Source: Fangia hongkongensis FSC776 = DSM 21703 (GTDB taxonomy: Bacteria > Pseudomonadota > Gammaproteobacteria > Francisellales > Francisellaceae). From it: a stretch of DNA of 64,000 bases. The notes beneath the pieces were generated by a model. The model was not told the origin of the DNA and made no database searches. It was given only the letters and a program-made list of their open reading frames with translations. The stretch is from NCBI RefSeq assembly GCF_000379445.1, contig NZ_KB902241.1, forward strand, positions 34,991 to 98,990, given 5' to 3'. The position numbers and the translations under genes were made by a program. Of the stretch, positions 36,928 to 47,563 are shown in pieces (the stretch's first letter is position 1; each line of letters begins with the position of its first letter).

Positions 36928-37148
36928 GCCTTAACCTTGGCGATACAAATTAAAACATCATCTTTTTTTGTCATGGCAAATGGCGTTTCTTCATAGTTAA
37001 TCTCGCCCGATAAAAGCTTACATCGACAAGCGCCACAAATTCCATTTCGACATTGGAAGTTCATAATAAACCCTGCCACTTCAAGCGCCTCTAATACGCT
37101 TTGCCTTGCTTTAATCGGAATCTTTTGCCCTTGATATTCTATGTGCAT
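36903..37148 (-). CDS. yfaE: 2Fe-2S ferredoxin for NrdB cofactor maintenance
   Basis: An 81-residue plant-type [2Fe-2S] ferredoxin. The cluster ligands are the four cysteines in FQCRNGICGACRC and LICIAK. In E. coli the similar YfaE is encoded after nrdAB and helps rebuild the diferric-tyrosyl radical cofactor of NrdB. Here the gene starts 2 bases after the nrdB stop, so the same role is very likely. It overlaps cdd on the opposite strand by 25 bases. Confidence 0.9.
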   Translation of the reverse strand: MHIEYQGQKIPIKARQSVLEALEVAGFIMNFQCRNGICGACRCKLLSGEINYEETPFAMTKKDDVLICIAKVKAYVKLANG

Positions 37149-37150
37149 AT

Positions 37151-38299
37151 CTATAACTCAAACCCTTTAAATGCATTGTCACCTAAGGAGCTTTCCACCT
37201 GACCAACAAGATAAGAGCTAATCTCAGTTTCTTGCGGTGCAACTTGGACATTATCTGAGTTTAGATAACTATTAATCCACGGTATTGGATTGGACTTAGG
37301 CGTATCTTTATTGTCATATTCAAGGGAAATAGCCGCCATTCTCTCTTTGGCAATATAATCAACATACTGGCAAAGAATCGCCTCATTTAAGCCTAGTATC
37401 GAGCCCTTTTCAAATAAATATTTTGCCCATTTTTTCTCTTGATCAATTGCTTCGAGAAAAATTGCCTTTGCTTGATTTTGATAACGGTGCGCAATTTCAG
37501 TTAACTCACTGTCCCCATCACTTCCACTTTGAATAATATTAATCATGTGCTGAGTGCTTGCCAAATGTAACGACTCATCTCTGGCAATCAGTTTCATTAT
37601 CTTTCCCGAGCCCTCCAACTTTTTTTGCTCAGAGAAGGCAAAAGTACAGGCAAAGCTCACATAAAACCGTATCGCCTCCAGCGCATTAACAGCATGAAGC
37701 GCAAAATAAAGTGCCTTTTTCACTTCATAGCGATTGACTCTAAAGCTCTCCCCACTAATCACAAAATCGCCCTCACCTACACTTTGCAAGAGCTGTGTTT
37801 TCAAAATCAAATCATCATAGTATCGCGTGATATCCTGAGCGCGTGCTTTAATATTCTCATTGCCAACAATATCATTAAATACAATCGATGGATCATCTAA
37901 CATCGAGCGCACCATGTGGGTATATGAACGACTATGTATCGTCTCTGAAAAGCTCCAAGTTTCTATCCATGTTTCAAGCTCAGGCAATGAAACCAAAGGC
38001 AAAAAGGCAATATTAGGACTTCTGCCTTGAATAGAATCCAAGAGTGTTTGGTATTTTAAATTTGATAAAAAAATATGCTTCTCAACATCACTAAAGTGCT
38101 GAAAATCAACACGATCTTTGGAGAGATCCACTTCTTCTGGACGCCAAAAAAATGACAACTGTTTTTCAATCAAGCGCTCGAATATGCTATGTTTTTGCTC
38201 ATCAAAGCGAGAAACATTGACAGGTTTACCAAAAAACATTGGCTGGGTAAGCGCATTGGTTTGATCGATTTGAAAGGTGGTATAACTAAATTGGTTCAT
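37151..38299 (-). CDS. nrdB: Class Ia ribonucleotide reductase, beta subunit
   Basis: A 382-residue R2 protein that holds the diiron-tyrosyl radical cofactor. The key block [11 protein letters not shown] carries iron ligands Glu119 and His122 and the radical Tyr126, equal to E. coli Glu115, His118 and Tyr122. Further ligands are expected in the [12 protein letters not shown] and [13 protein letters not shown] segments. The C-terminus binds NrdA. It lies 15 bases after nrdA. Activity needs oxygen to form the radical, which fits the nearby FNR-like site. Confidence 0.97.
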   Translation of the reverse strand: MNQFSYTTFQIDQTNALTQPMFFGKPVNVSRFDEQKHSIFERLIEKQLSFFWRPEEVDLSKDRVDFQHFSDVEKHIFLSNLKYQTLLDSIQGRSPNIAFLPLVSLPELETWIETWSFSETIHSRSYTHMVRSMLDDPSIVFNDIVGNENIKARAQDITRYYDDLILKTQLLQSVGEGDFVISGESFRVNRYEVKKALYFALHAVNALEAIRFYVSFACTFAFSEQKKLEGSGKIMKLIARDESLHLASTQHMINIIQSGSDGDSELTEIAHRYQNQAKAIFLEAIDQEKKWAKYLFEKGSILGLNEAILCQYVDYIAKERMAAISLEYDNKDTPKSNPIPWINSYLNSDNVQVAPQETEISSYLVGQVESSLGDNAFKGFEL

Positions 38300-38314
38300 A
38301 TGTTCTCTCTTACA

Positions 38315-40594
38315 TTAAATCTTACAAGCACCTGACTCACACTCATCAAATGCTTGGCTATCAGTTGCGGATTTTTTAGCTTGGTCGGCATTATCTTTGG
38401 TATTGTGATAGTAAAGCGTTTTCAAGCCATACTTATAAGCAATTAAAAGATCACTTAGAAGTGTTTTCACAGGAACCTTATGCTCAGGGAATTTTTCTGG
38501 GTTATAGTTTGTATTTGCCGAAATTGATTGATCGATAAACTTTTGAATAATGGCACACAGTTGTAAATAGCCTTCATTATTATCAATCTCCCATAACAGC
38601 TCATATTGATCCTTCAGCTTTTCTATCTCCGGCACAACCTGCTTTAATACACCATCTTTACTCTGCTTGATGGAGATAAGTCCACGCGGTGGCTCAATAC
38701 CATTGGTTGCATTGGATATTTGTGAAGACGTTTCAGAGGGCATAATCGCTGAAAGCGTAGAGTTTCGAAGACCGTGCTTCTTGATACTCTCACGCAAATA
38801 CTCCCAATCAAGATTTAACTTGTGCGGGCAAAATTCATCTACTGCCTTTTTATAGCTATCAATTGGCAATATCCCTTTCGCATAACTTGTCTCATTAAAA
38901 AGACCACAAGCACCTTTTTCTTTTGCTAATTGATTAGAGGCTTTCAGTAAATAATATTGAATTGCCTCGAAGGTTTTATGCGTTAATTCATTTGCACTGC
39001 CATCGCTGTATTTAAGCTGATGCTTTGCCAAATAGTAGGCAAAGTTAATGACCCCAACACCAAGTGATCTTCTGTTTTCAGATGAAATTTTGGCAGCCTT
39101 AAGTGGATAATTTTGATAATCTAACAAGTTATCCAATGCCCGAACAGCTAAATCAGCTAATGACTCTAACTCATCTAAGCTTTCAAGTGCGCCTAGATTA
39201 AATGCTGAGAGTGTACAAAGTGCAATTTCACCTGTTTCATCAAATATGTCTGATAAGGGCTTTGTTGGCAAAGTAATTTCCATACACAAATTAGACTGCT
39301 TAATAGGCGCATATTTTGGATCAAATGCTGAGTGGGTATTACAATGATCAACATGCTGAATATACACACGTCCTGTTTGCGCACGCTCTTGCATCAAAAG
39401 GGAAAAAAGCGCCGTGGCTGAAATGCGTTTTTTGCGAATAGTATCATCTTTCTCAGCTTCACAATATAAACGCTGAAATTCATCTTGATCTGCAAAAAAT
39501 GCCTCATACATCCCCGGGACATCAGAGGGTGAGAAAAGGGTTATCTCCTGTTGCTCAATCAACCGCTGATACATAAGCTTATTAAGCTGTACCCCATAAT
39601 CAAGGTGGCGAACTCTGTTCTCATCAACACCACGATTATTTTTAAGCACTAACAATGACTCCACCTCCAAATGCCAGAGTGGGTAGAAAAGCGTTGCAGC
39701 GCCTCCTCTTACGCCCCCTTGTGAGCAAGATTTTACTGCCGTTTGGAAATGTTTATAAAACGGAATGCAGCCCGTATGAAGCGCTTCACCGCCACGAATT
39801 TCACTGCCAAGTGCGCGAATTTTCCCCGCATTAATACCAATGCCCGCACGCTGAGAGACATATTTAACAATCGAAGAGGCAGAGGCATTAATGGAATCTA
39901 AAGAGTCATCCGTATCAATCAATACACATGAGCTAAATTGTCTTGTTGGTGTACGCACGCCTGCCATAATCGGCGTTGGCAGTGAAATTTTAAATTGACT
40001 GACCGCATCATAGAATTGCAGCACATAATCCATTCGCCTAGTCGACTCATAATTGGCAAAAAGTGCTGCACTTACGAGCATATAAAGCATTTGTGGTGTT
40101 TCATACATCTGGCCTGTCACACGATTTTGCACCAAATATTTCCCCTGCATTTGATTAATCGCCGCATAAGTGAAGTTCATATCCCGCCAATGATCCATAT
40201 GCCTGTTCATTTGATCAAATTCATCTTGTGAGTAGTCTTTTAACAAATGCTCATCATACTTACCCAGTTCAATAAGATGTTTCACATGATCATATAAATG
40301 TGGTGGCTCAAATTGCCCATAGGCAAGCTTTCTTAAATGAAAAACCGCCAAGCGTGCGGCCATATATTGATAATCTGGGGTATCTTCAGTGATTAAATCG
40401 GCCGCTGTTTTAATGATAATGGCTTGAATATCAGCCGTTTTCATTCCCTCATAGAGCTGTATATGTGATTTTAATTCCACCTGAGAGACTGACACACCCT
40501 CTAAGCCCTCAGCTGCCCACGTAAGTACTCTGTGAATTTTATCTAACATCACAGGCTCTAGAGAGCCATTTCTTTTCATTACATTAACTTGCAT
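38315..40594 (-). CDS. nrdA: Class Ia ribonucleotide reductase, alpha subunit
   Basis: A 759-residue catalytic subunit that reduces ribonucleoside diphosphates. An N-terminal ATP-cone (about residues 4-95, VMKRNGSLEPVMLDKIHRVL) gives activity control by ATP/dATP. Active-site cysteines are in RQFSSCVLIDTDDS, QSNLCMEITLPT and ALCTLSAFNLG, and the C-terminal swinging pair is in CESGACKI (Cys752, Cys757). Length is near E. coli (761). AAGGG five bases before the ATG is a strong ribosome site. A cobalamin riboswitch lies about 180 bases upstream. Confidence 0.97.
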   Translation of the reverse strand: MQVNVMKRNGSLEPVMLDKIHRVLTWAAEGLEGVSVSQVELKSHIQLYEGMKTADIQAIIIKTAADLITEDTPDYQYMAARLAVFHLRKLAYGQFEPPHLYDHVKHLIELGKYDEHLLKDYSQDEFDQMNRHMDHWRDMNFTYAAINQMQGKYLVQNRVTGQMYETPQMLYMLVSAALFANYESTRRMDYVLQFYDAVSQFKISLPTPIMAGVRTPTRQFSSCVLIDTDDSLDSINASASSIVKYVSQRAGIGINAGKIRALGSEIRGGEALHTGCIPFYKHFQTAVKSCSQGGVRGGAATLFYPLWHLEVESLLVLKNNRGVDENRVRHLDYGVQLNKLMYQRLIEQQEITLFSPSDVPGMYEAFFADQDEFQRLYCEAEKDDTIRKKRISATALFSLLMQERAQTGRVYIQHVDHCNTHSAFDPKYAPIKQSNLCMEITLPTKPLSDIFDETGEIALCTLSAFNLGALESLDELESLADLAVRALDNLLDYQNYPLKAAKISSENRRSLGVGVINFAYYLAKHQLKYSDGSANELTHKTFEAIQYYLLKASNQLAKEKGACGLFNETSYAKGILPIDSYKKAVDEFCPHKLNLDWEYLRESIKKHGLRNSTLSAIMPSETSSQISNATNGIEPPRGLISIKQSKDGVLKQVVPEIEKLKDQYELLWEIDNNEGYLQLCAIIQKFIDQSISANTNYNPEKFPEHKVPVKTLLSDLLIAYKYGLKTLYYHNTKDNADQAKKSATDSQAFDECESGACKI

Positions 40595-40637
40595 GCTTAC
40601 CCTTAAATTGCATTGAATTGATTAGATAGCTAAGCTT

Positions 40638-40733
40638 TCACAAAACAGCCAAAGTCAGTGAATATCTACAATAAGAGCCTGAAATAGAAATGATATTACG
40701 TGCGAGCGCACATACCTTTGGGTATTGATTCAT
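40638..40733 (-). CDS. Possible short leader ORF before nrdA
   Basis: A 31-codon reading frame (MNQYPKVCALARNIISISGS and a short hydrophobic end, SLTLAVL) between the riboswitch and nrdA. GAGG lies nine bases before the ATG at 40733. The frame stays open upstream to ATGs at 40766 and 40784, the latter right at the end of the B12 box. Two small hairpins overlap it: GTGCG/CGCAC at 40700-40711 and ATACC/GGTAT at 40712-40725. It may be chance, or part of the riboswitch expression platform. Confidence 0.25.
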   Translation of the reverse strand: MNQYPKVCALARNIISISGSYCRYSLTLAVL

Positions 40734-40774
40734 GGCCTTGTTCCTCGAAAGCTTAAACATACTCATTGCTGAGA

Positions 40775-40930
40775 TAATAACCATGGCAGGTATTCGGGCT
40801 TATGGACAGATTTTGCCTACTTGACACGGCTTCCCAGGTCACCCCAGTGCCAAAGTGTGTCTTTCGTTTCCATTTACCGCTGCGGGCCAGCTCTGGATTT
40901 ACACCAGATTCCCTCTTGCGATGTTTTAAA
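40775..40930 (-). promoter_or_regulatory. Cobalamin (adenosylcobalamin-class) riboswitch
   Basis: On the minus strand the region reads GAATCTGGTGTAAATCCAGA, then GCCCGCAGCGGTAA, CACTGGG, GGGAAG and the B12 box AAGCCCGAATACCTGCC (40801 to 40785). These are the conserved core segments of the cobalamin aptamer in the correct order and spacing. It lies in the 5' leader of nrdA-nrdB-yfaE. When B12 is plentiful the riboswitch should repress these genes. No U-tract terminator follows, so control may be at translation or through alternative pairing downstream. The rest of the 524-base gap holds the FNR-like box and the hydrolase promoter. Confidence 0.93.
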
Positions 40931-41018
40931 ACTTAACTTGAAAGTAATAAAACAAACCATCGTTCATTACGCTTTTAAGTGTAATTAAAATTCCACCACT
41001 TTGCCAGTGAAGAATCAG

Positions 41019-41032
41019 TTGATCTAGATCAA
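41019..41032. promoter_or_regulatory. Perfect FNR/Anr-type box
   Basis: TTGATCTAGATCAA is an exact match to TTGAT-N4-ATCAA, the site bound by FNR-family oxygen sensors. It lies between the nrdA riboswitch and the divergent hydrolase-hemF operon. Its centre is about 70 bases upstream of the likely hemF-operon start, a distance used by class I FNR activation. It is about 90 bases upstream of the riboswitch on the other side. Confidence 0.65.
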
Positions 41033-41080
41033 ACTTGCTAACTTATCAGCACAGTAACCCTTAGCTTAAGCATAAGAATT

Positions 41081-41089
41081 TGTTACACT
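41081..41089 (+). promoter_or_regulatory. Extended -10 for hydrolase-hemF operon
   Basis: TGTTACACT contains a TGn extension followed by TACACT (four of six to consensus) 29 bases before the ATG at 41119. The -35 region (TTAGCT at 41061) is weak, which fits a promoter that needs an activator such as the nearby FNR-type site. Confidence 0.4.
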
Positions 41090-41118
41090 AGAGCCATCTT
41101 AACTATCGACTTTTAACC

Positions 41119-42686
<1,568 letters not shown>

Positions 42687-42744
42687 CGAAATCCTCACTT
42701 TTGTATATAATTGAAATATCATCCACTGTTGGAATAAAGCCACC

Positions 42745-45700
42745 ATGGCAGAAAAAGATAACAAGGATATAAAAAAAAATAGTTCATTACATTATTACAC
42801 CGTTGGCATTGGTGCCTCAGCAGGTGGATTGGAAGCGATTCAAAAGCTTTTTGCAAACATCCGTGAGGCAGATAATGTTGCCTATATTGTTGTGCAGCAT
42901 TTATCTCCTGAATTTAAAAGTTTAATGGATGTTATTTTAAAAAACTATACACCCCTTCCGATTAAAGTTATCAAAGATAAAATGAAAATTGAACCGGGGA
43001 ATATTTATCTGTTGTCATCTAACCATATTATCCGCATTGAAAATGAGCGCTTTATTCTAGAGGAATATGGAGCCTCTCGCTATGAATCTTACCCTATTAA
43101 CTCTTTTTTAAACTCACTTGCCAAAGCATATAAAGATAAAAGTATTGGCGTTATTCTCTCTGGGACTGGCTCAGATGGTTCCATTGGTGTTCAGACGATT
43201 AAAAAATTTGGTGGCATTACATTGGCTCAATCTGTAACAGAGGCAAGCTTTGATGGCATGCCAAAGTCTGCTCAAGATACTGGCGCTATTGACCTTGTAC
43301 TCCCCGTAAGTGAAATTGCTGATACCATTCACTCTATTATCATTGATCCTGATTATGCCGAAGAGTATTTCAAAAAGGCTGATGATGAGGAAGAAAAAGA
43401 GTTTAATGCGATTATTGAGCTGTTGTCAAAGCACTTTAAGATTAATTTTTCCTGTTACAAACGTGGCATTATCTCACGTCAGATTAAAAAGACGATGATG
43501 CTGCATAAGATTAAAACTGTCACTGAGTATCATAACGCTTTGGAAAGCTCCAAAAAAATGCGTGATGAGCTTTATCAAAAATTTTTTATCGGCGTGACTG
43601 AATTTTGCCGAGATCATGCTGCATTTGATGGCGTGGAGAAATATGTCTTTCCTCATTTATTAAAAAATCATGCTACTAAACCACTTAATGATACCACTTT
43701 ACGCTTTTGGGTTGCTGGTAGCTCTACTGGTGAAGAAGTTTATACGCTGGCCTATTTGTTTTTAGAGTTTTTGGAGAAAAATGCTCAGGAAGATCTGTCC
43801 TATAAAATCATCGCTACCGATATCAATCAAAGAGCCATCGATATTGCTAAACAAGGAACCTATCCAAAAAAAGCCTTTAAATCACTACCTGAAGATGTGA
43901 TTAAAAAATACTTCACTGAAACTGCTAACGAATATACAGTTGTTCCTTCGCTTCGCCATCGTGTTATTTTTGTACAACATGATCTTTTAAGAGACCCTCC
44001 TTTTTTGCATGTTGATTTAATTCTATGTAGAAATGTACTTATTTATATCAAACCTGAGTTTCAAAAGGAAATTATCGAGCGCTTCACACATGCACTTAAT
44101 TTAAATCGATTTATTATGTTAGGAGCAAGTGAGTCTGTTGGTGTGTTAAGTAACTACGATTTAATCGATAGTAAATGGAAAATATATAAAAAGACCTCAC
44201 AGATTAAAAAATCTAAGTACAGTGATAATGTGTTAGAAAAAATTTCTCAAGGCAATGTTAAATTCCCACATATCACCCATGAAGCACTTGAAAATTTTGA
44301 TAATTTATATCAATTCGATGAAGAGTCTAAAGAGAAAAAAAATCTAACCGAACAGCTCTACCAAGAAATGCTTGCCTGCTTTGGCATCGTTGGTTTTATT
44401 ATTGACAGTCGAGATCTTTTAATCGGTATATTAGGCAAGGCAAGCCAATACCTTAACTCAAGTGCTATGCAAGGTGTGATCTCAAATTTAAAAATCACCA
44501 ACGCCATTTGTAAAGAACTTAAAGAACCTATTTCACAGTTGATTAATATTAACGGAGACACAAAAAATACAGCTAAAAGCGCTAAAGCAACATTTACAAA
44601 CCAAAATATGCAGCAAACCCTCTTACTTGAACGCTATTTTTTACATCATGACAATCTTAGTTATTATTTAATTCAAATCTCTGAGATAGAAGACAACCTC
44701 CCAGATCAAAAAAGCACTGTCCATACACTACATACAAACAGCCGAGAATATGAACTTGAAGAGCGTAATCTACAACTACAAAGAAACTTAGATATACTAA
44801 CTAAAAAGCACTCTTCGATGCGCCAAGATTTCATGTCATTTAACGAGGAGCTACAATCTGCAAACGAAGAGCTACAATCTGCAAACGAAGAGCTCTATTC
44901 AGTTAATGCTGAGTATCAGCAAAGCATTGAAAAGCTGCAACTTCTTAATAACAACATGGATAACTTACTATCTAGTACGCATGTTGGCGCTGTTTTTCTC
45001 GATCGAGAGCTCAAAATACGCTTTTATACCCAAGCAGTAACCCAGATTTTCGATTTACTTGAGTCTGATGTAGGTCGGTCAATTAAAAACTTCAATCATG
45101 CTTTAGTTTTCCCTGATATGCTAACACATATTTACAATGTCCTTAACACACATGAGCCATTTTCAAAAGAGGTAAAATCCAAAGAAGGAAAATCCTTTCT
45201 TGTCCGTATTTTACCTTACCTTTCTGAAAGTAGAGAAGTCTCCGGTGTGATTTTAATTGCCATTGACATTACCTCTTTACAACAGACCAAACATCAGCTA
45301 AAGATTTCTGATGAGTATCTAGCACTTGCACTTCAATCAGGAAAAATGGGCATTTGGCGTTGGGAGTTGGGTAATGATATTTTCTATGTTGATGGCATGA
45401 TTATGAGCATTTTTGAGCTTGAAGATGCAAGCTCCCTTAGCTCTTATCAGAAGTTTGAAAGCTTTATTCATCCCGATGACAAACAACGTATCCATCAAGA
45501 GATTCACTCTGCAATCGATAATAAAAGCATCCTCAATTGCGATGTACGTATTGTCCTTCAAGGTAAGGTTAAGTATTTACAACTAAGAGGCAGCACACTA
45601 CACGAAACTGAAAATAGAACAAAGCTTATTACTGGCGTTTGCTGGGATATCACTGAACGTGTGTTACTGGAAAAAACGGCTATTGATACCGAAAGCCGGA

Positions 45701-47364
45701 AAGTATTACTCGATGAAATTTGTGATGGGTGGTGGGATTGGAACTTAAAAACAAACGAAGAGTATCTCTCCCCTAGATTTAAAGCTATATTAGGGTATAA
45801 AGACCATGAACTCCCTAATACTGTCGAAAGCTGGCAAAAAACCATCTTTCCTGAAGATTTAGAGATTGCGGTTGATAATTTTAATAAACACATAGAATCG
45901 GATGGAAAATACCCTTATTATCAACAAGTACGCTATAAGCACAAAGATGGACACACTGTTTGGGTTATCTGTCGAGGAAAAGGCATTAAAGATGCTTCTG
46001 GCGAATTTGTTCGCATGGTTGGACTTCATAGTGAAATCACGCATTTAAAAGAAAAAGAAAATACATTTGAGCAACAAGCCAACTCCGATTACCTCACAGG
46101 GTTACCCAATAGACGCCAATTTATCTCTATGCTTGAACAGGATCTGAAATATACAAAAAAAGATGACTTTTTTGCATTAGCCGTTGTTGATGTTGATAAC
46201 TTCAAGCAAGTGAATGATGCCCTTGGTCATGATAGAGGCGATGAGCTTTTGATCTCTATTGCCGAGTACTTACAATCATCTTTGCAAGAAGGAGATTATG
46301 TTGCCAGAACAGGTGGAGATGAATTTTCTATCGTATTAAAAACCCCCTCGTCGAAAAAAGAAGTCGCTACTATCGCCACAAAAATCATCTCCAATACAAA
46401 GAATATTCAATTCAACCAACACCATAAGTTAAGTATTACATTAAGCCTTGGGTTTGCACTATACCCACACGCAGGGAAAACGCCTAATCAACTTATCCGG
46501 CATGCTGATCTTGCCATGTTTCAAGCAAAAGCAAAGGGGAAAAATCAATTTGTGATATTCAATGAGCATATCCATGCACAAAAGCAAAGGGAGAACCTGC
46601 TTGAAGTTGAACTAGGTCGAGCTATTGAGACCAAAGCGCTAAGTATCGCCTATCAACCCATTGTTTGCGCTAGATCACAAAAAATAAAAGGGCTTGAGGT
46701 GCTTAGCCGGTGGACACATGAGAAACTAGGGGAAATCCCTCCAAGTGAGTACATTCCCATTGCCGAAAAATCACAACTTATTATCCCTTTAACTAAGCTA
46801 TTATTTGAACAAATTGCAGATGATTATCAAAAATTCAATACTCTTTCATTCTTTGATGATGCTTTTATTACCATCAACATTTCAGCCAAACACCTACAAA
46901 ATACTTCATTTGTCACAGGGGTGAAGAAACTAATTGATACGGGTGTTAGGGCTGAGAGCCTCATTTTAGAAGTAACTGAATCTGCTCTAGTTGAATATTT
47001 AGAAGTGATTCAAGCCAAACTATATGACTTACAATTATTGAAGGTTAGAACTGCAATCGATGATTTTGGAACAGGCTACTCATCACTACAGTATCTAAAA
47101 GATTTGCCGGTTCAGGTATTGAAAATTGACCAAACCTTCGTCGCTGAGCTTTGCCAAAATAAATACAATGAGGCGATTGTAAAATCGGTTGTAAGCCTAG
47201 CACAAACACTGGGGCTTAAAGTTATTGCTGAAGGGGTTGAGACAAAAGAGCAATTTGAATACCTGAAAAATATCCACTGTGATATGTTACAGGGATATTA
47301 TTTTGCAAGACCAATGTATCTGAAAGACTGTTTAGAGTTTATTCGAAAATATCAGCCCAAATGA
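42745..47364 (+). CDS. CheB-CheR-PAS-GGDEF-EAL signalling protein
   Basis: A 1539-residue multidomain sensor. CheB methylesterase (about residues 17-200) has its full triad: Ser25 in GIGASAGG, His52 in VVQHLSPE, Asp144 in GTGSDGS. CheR methyltransferase (about 220-490) has VAGSSTGEEVYTLA and LILCRNVLIYI. A coiled coil (about 670-735) includes a 21-base tandem repeat coding LQSANEE twice (44849-44890). Three PAS-like domains (about 740-1110) follow. GGDEF is intact at 1190-1194, but the I-site position reads QEGD, not RxxD. The EAL domain has EVL at 1318-1320, with NISAKHL, LEVTESAL, DDFGTGYSSL (1439 on) and AEGVET all present, so phosphodiesterase activity is likely. No chemoreceptor or cheA is nearby. 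It probably links a redox or metabolic input to c-di-GMP. Confidence 0.92.
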   Translation: MAEKDNKDIKKNSSLHYYTVGIGASAGGLEAIQKLFANIREADNVAYIVVQHLSPEFKSLMDVILKNYTPLPIKVIKDKMKIEPGNIYLLSSNHIIRIENERFILEEYGASRYESYPINSFLNSLAKAYKDKSIGVILSGTGSDGSIGVQTIKKFGGITLAQSVTEASFDGMPKSAQDTGAIDLVLPVSEIADTIHSIIIDPDYAEEYFKKADDEEEKEFNAIIELLSKHFKINFSCYKRGIISRQIKKTMMLHKIKTVTEYHNALESSKKMRDELYQKFFIGVTEFCRDHAAFDGVEKYVFPHLLKNHATKPLNDTTLRFWVAGSSTGEEVYTLAYLFLEFLEKNAQEDLSYKIIATDINQRAIDIAKQGTYPKKAFKSLPEDVIKKYFTETANEYTVVPSLRHRVIFVQHDLLRDPPFLHVDLILCRNVLIYIKPEFQKEIIERFTHALNLNRFIMLGASESVGVLSNYDLIDSKWKIYKKTSQIKKSKYSDNVLEKISQGNVKFPHITHEALENFDNLYQFDEESKEKKNLTEQLYQEMLACFGIVGFIIDSRDLLIGILGKASQYLNSSAMQGVISNLKITNAICKELKEPISQLININGDTKNTAKSAKATFTNQNMQQTLLLERYFLHHDNLSYYLIQISEIEDNLPDQKSTVHTLHTNSREYELEERNLQLQRNLDILTKKHSSMRQDFMSFNEELQSANEELQSANEELYSVNAEYQQSIEKLQLLNNNMDNLLSSTHVGAVFLDRELKIRFYTQAVTQIFDLLESDVGRSIKNFNHALVFPDMLTHIYNVLNTHEPFSKEVKSKEGKSFLVRILPYLSESREVSGVILIAIDITSLQQTKHQLKISDEYLALALQSGKMGIWRWELGNDIFYVDGMIMSIFELEDASSLSSYQKFESFIHPDDKQRIHQEIHSAIDNKSILNCDVRIVLQGKVKYLQLRGSTLHETENRTKLITGVCWDITERVLLEKTAIDTESRKVLLDEICDGWWDWNLKTNEEYLSPRFKAILGYKDHELPNTVESWQKTIFPEDLEIAVDNFNKHIESDGKYPYYQQVRYKHKDGHTVWVICRGKGIKDASGEFVRMVGLHSEITHLKEKENTFEQQANSDYLTGLPNRRQFISMLEQDLKYTKKDDFFALAVVDVDNFKQVNDALGHDRGDELLISIAEYLQSSLQEGDYVARTGGDEFSIVLKTPSSKKEVATIATKIISNTKNIQFNQHHKLSITLSLGFALYPHAGKTPNQLIRHADLAMFQAKAKGKNQFVIFNEHIHAQKQRENLLEVELGRAIETKALSIAYQPIVCARSQKIKGLEVLSRWTHEKLGEIPPSEYIPIAEKSQLIIPLTKLLFEQIADDYQKFNTLSFFDDAFITINISAKHLQNTSFVTGVKKLIDTGVRAESLILEVTESALVEYLEVIQAKLYDLQLLKVRTAIDDFGTGYSSLQYLKDLPVQVLKIDQTFVAELCQNKYNEAIVKSVVSLAQTLGLKVIAEGVETKEQFEYLKNIHCDMLQGYYFARPMYLKDCLEFIRKYQPK

Positions 47365-47367
47365 CAA

Positions 47368-47487
47368 GGACACAAACATCCATAGCTTATGTTCCCTAAT
47401 TACGCGATAGATGGGGGCTATCCGCAGACTAGGCCAGCAAGGCATGCATAAAATGGGGGTATATTCACACCAAGCTTATTTGTGTCC
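47368..47487. repeat. Inverted-repeat-flanked intergenic element
   Basis: A 120-base element between convergent genes. The ends are a perfect inverted repeat, GGACACAAA (47368-47376) and TTTGTGTCC (47479-47487). Inside is a hairpin GATAG/CTATC (47406-47410 with 47418-47422) with loop ATGGGGG, then GCC/GGC, and AAATGGGGGTAT. On the minus strand the hairpin gives AGCCCCCATCT, the same 11 bases as at 9753-9763. The minus strand also reads protein-like in two frames: 59 sense codons from 47597 to 47421 (includes VDVIVAIEYALASLDTNKLG), then from 47421 YRVIREHKLWMFVSL. This suggests a dispersed repeat carrying a decayed pseudo-ORF, or a structured RNA. Confidence 0.5.
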
Positions 47488-47563
47488 AGTGAAGCTAAAG
47501 CATACTCAATAGCAACAATCACGTCTACATTCTCACACAAAAAGTATCGAATGGTTACTCCAG

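Noticed and set aside
41001..41018. CACT/AGTG repeat near the FNR site as an NrdR box
   Set aside because: It does not match the 16-base ACAC...GTGT NrdR consensus and has only 4-base arms.
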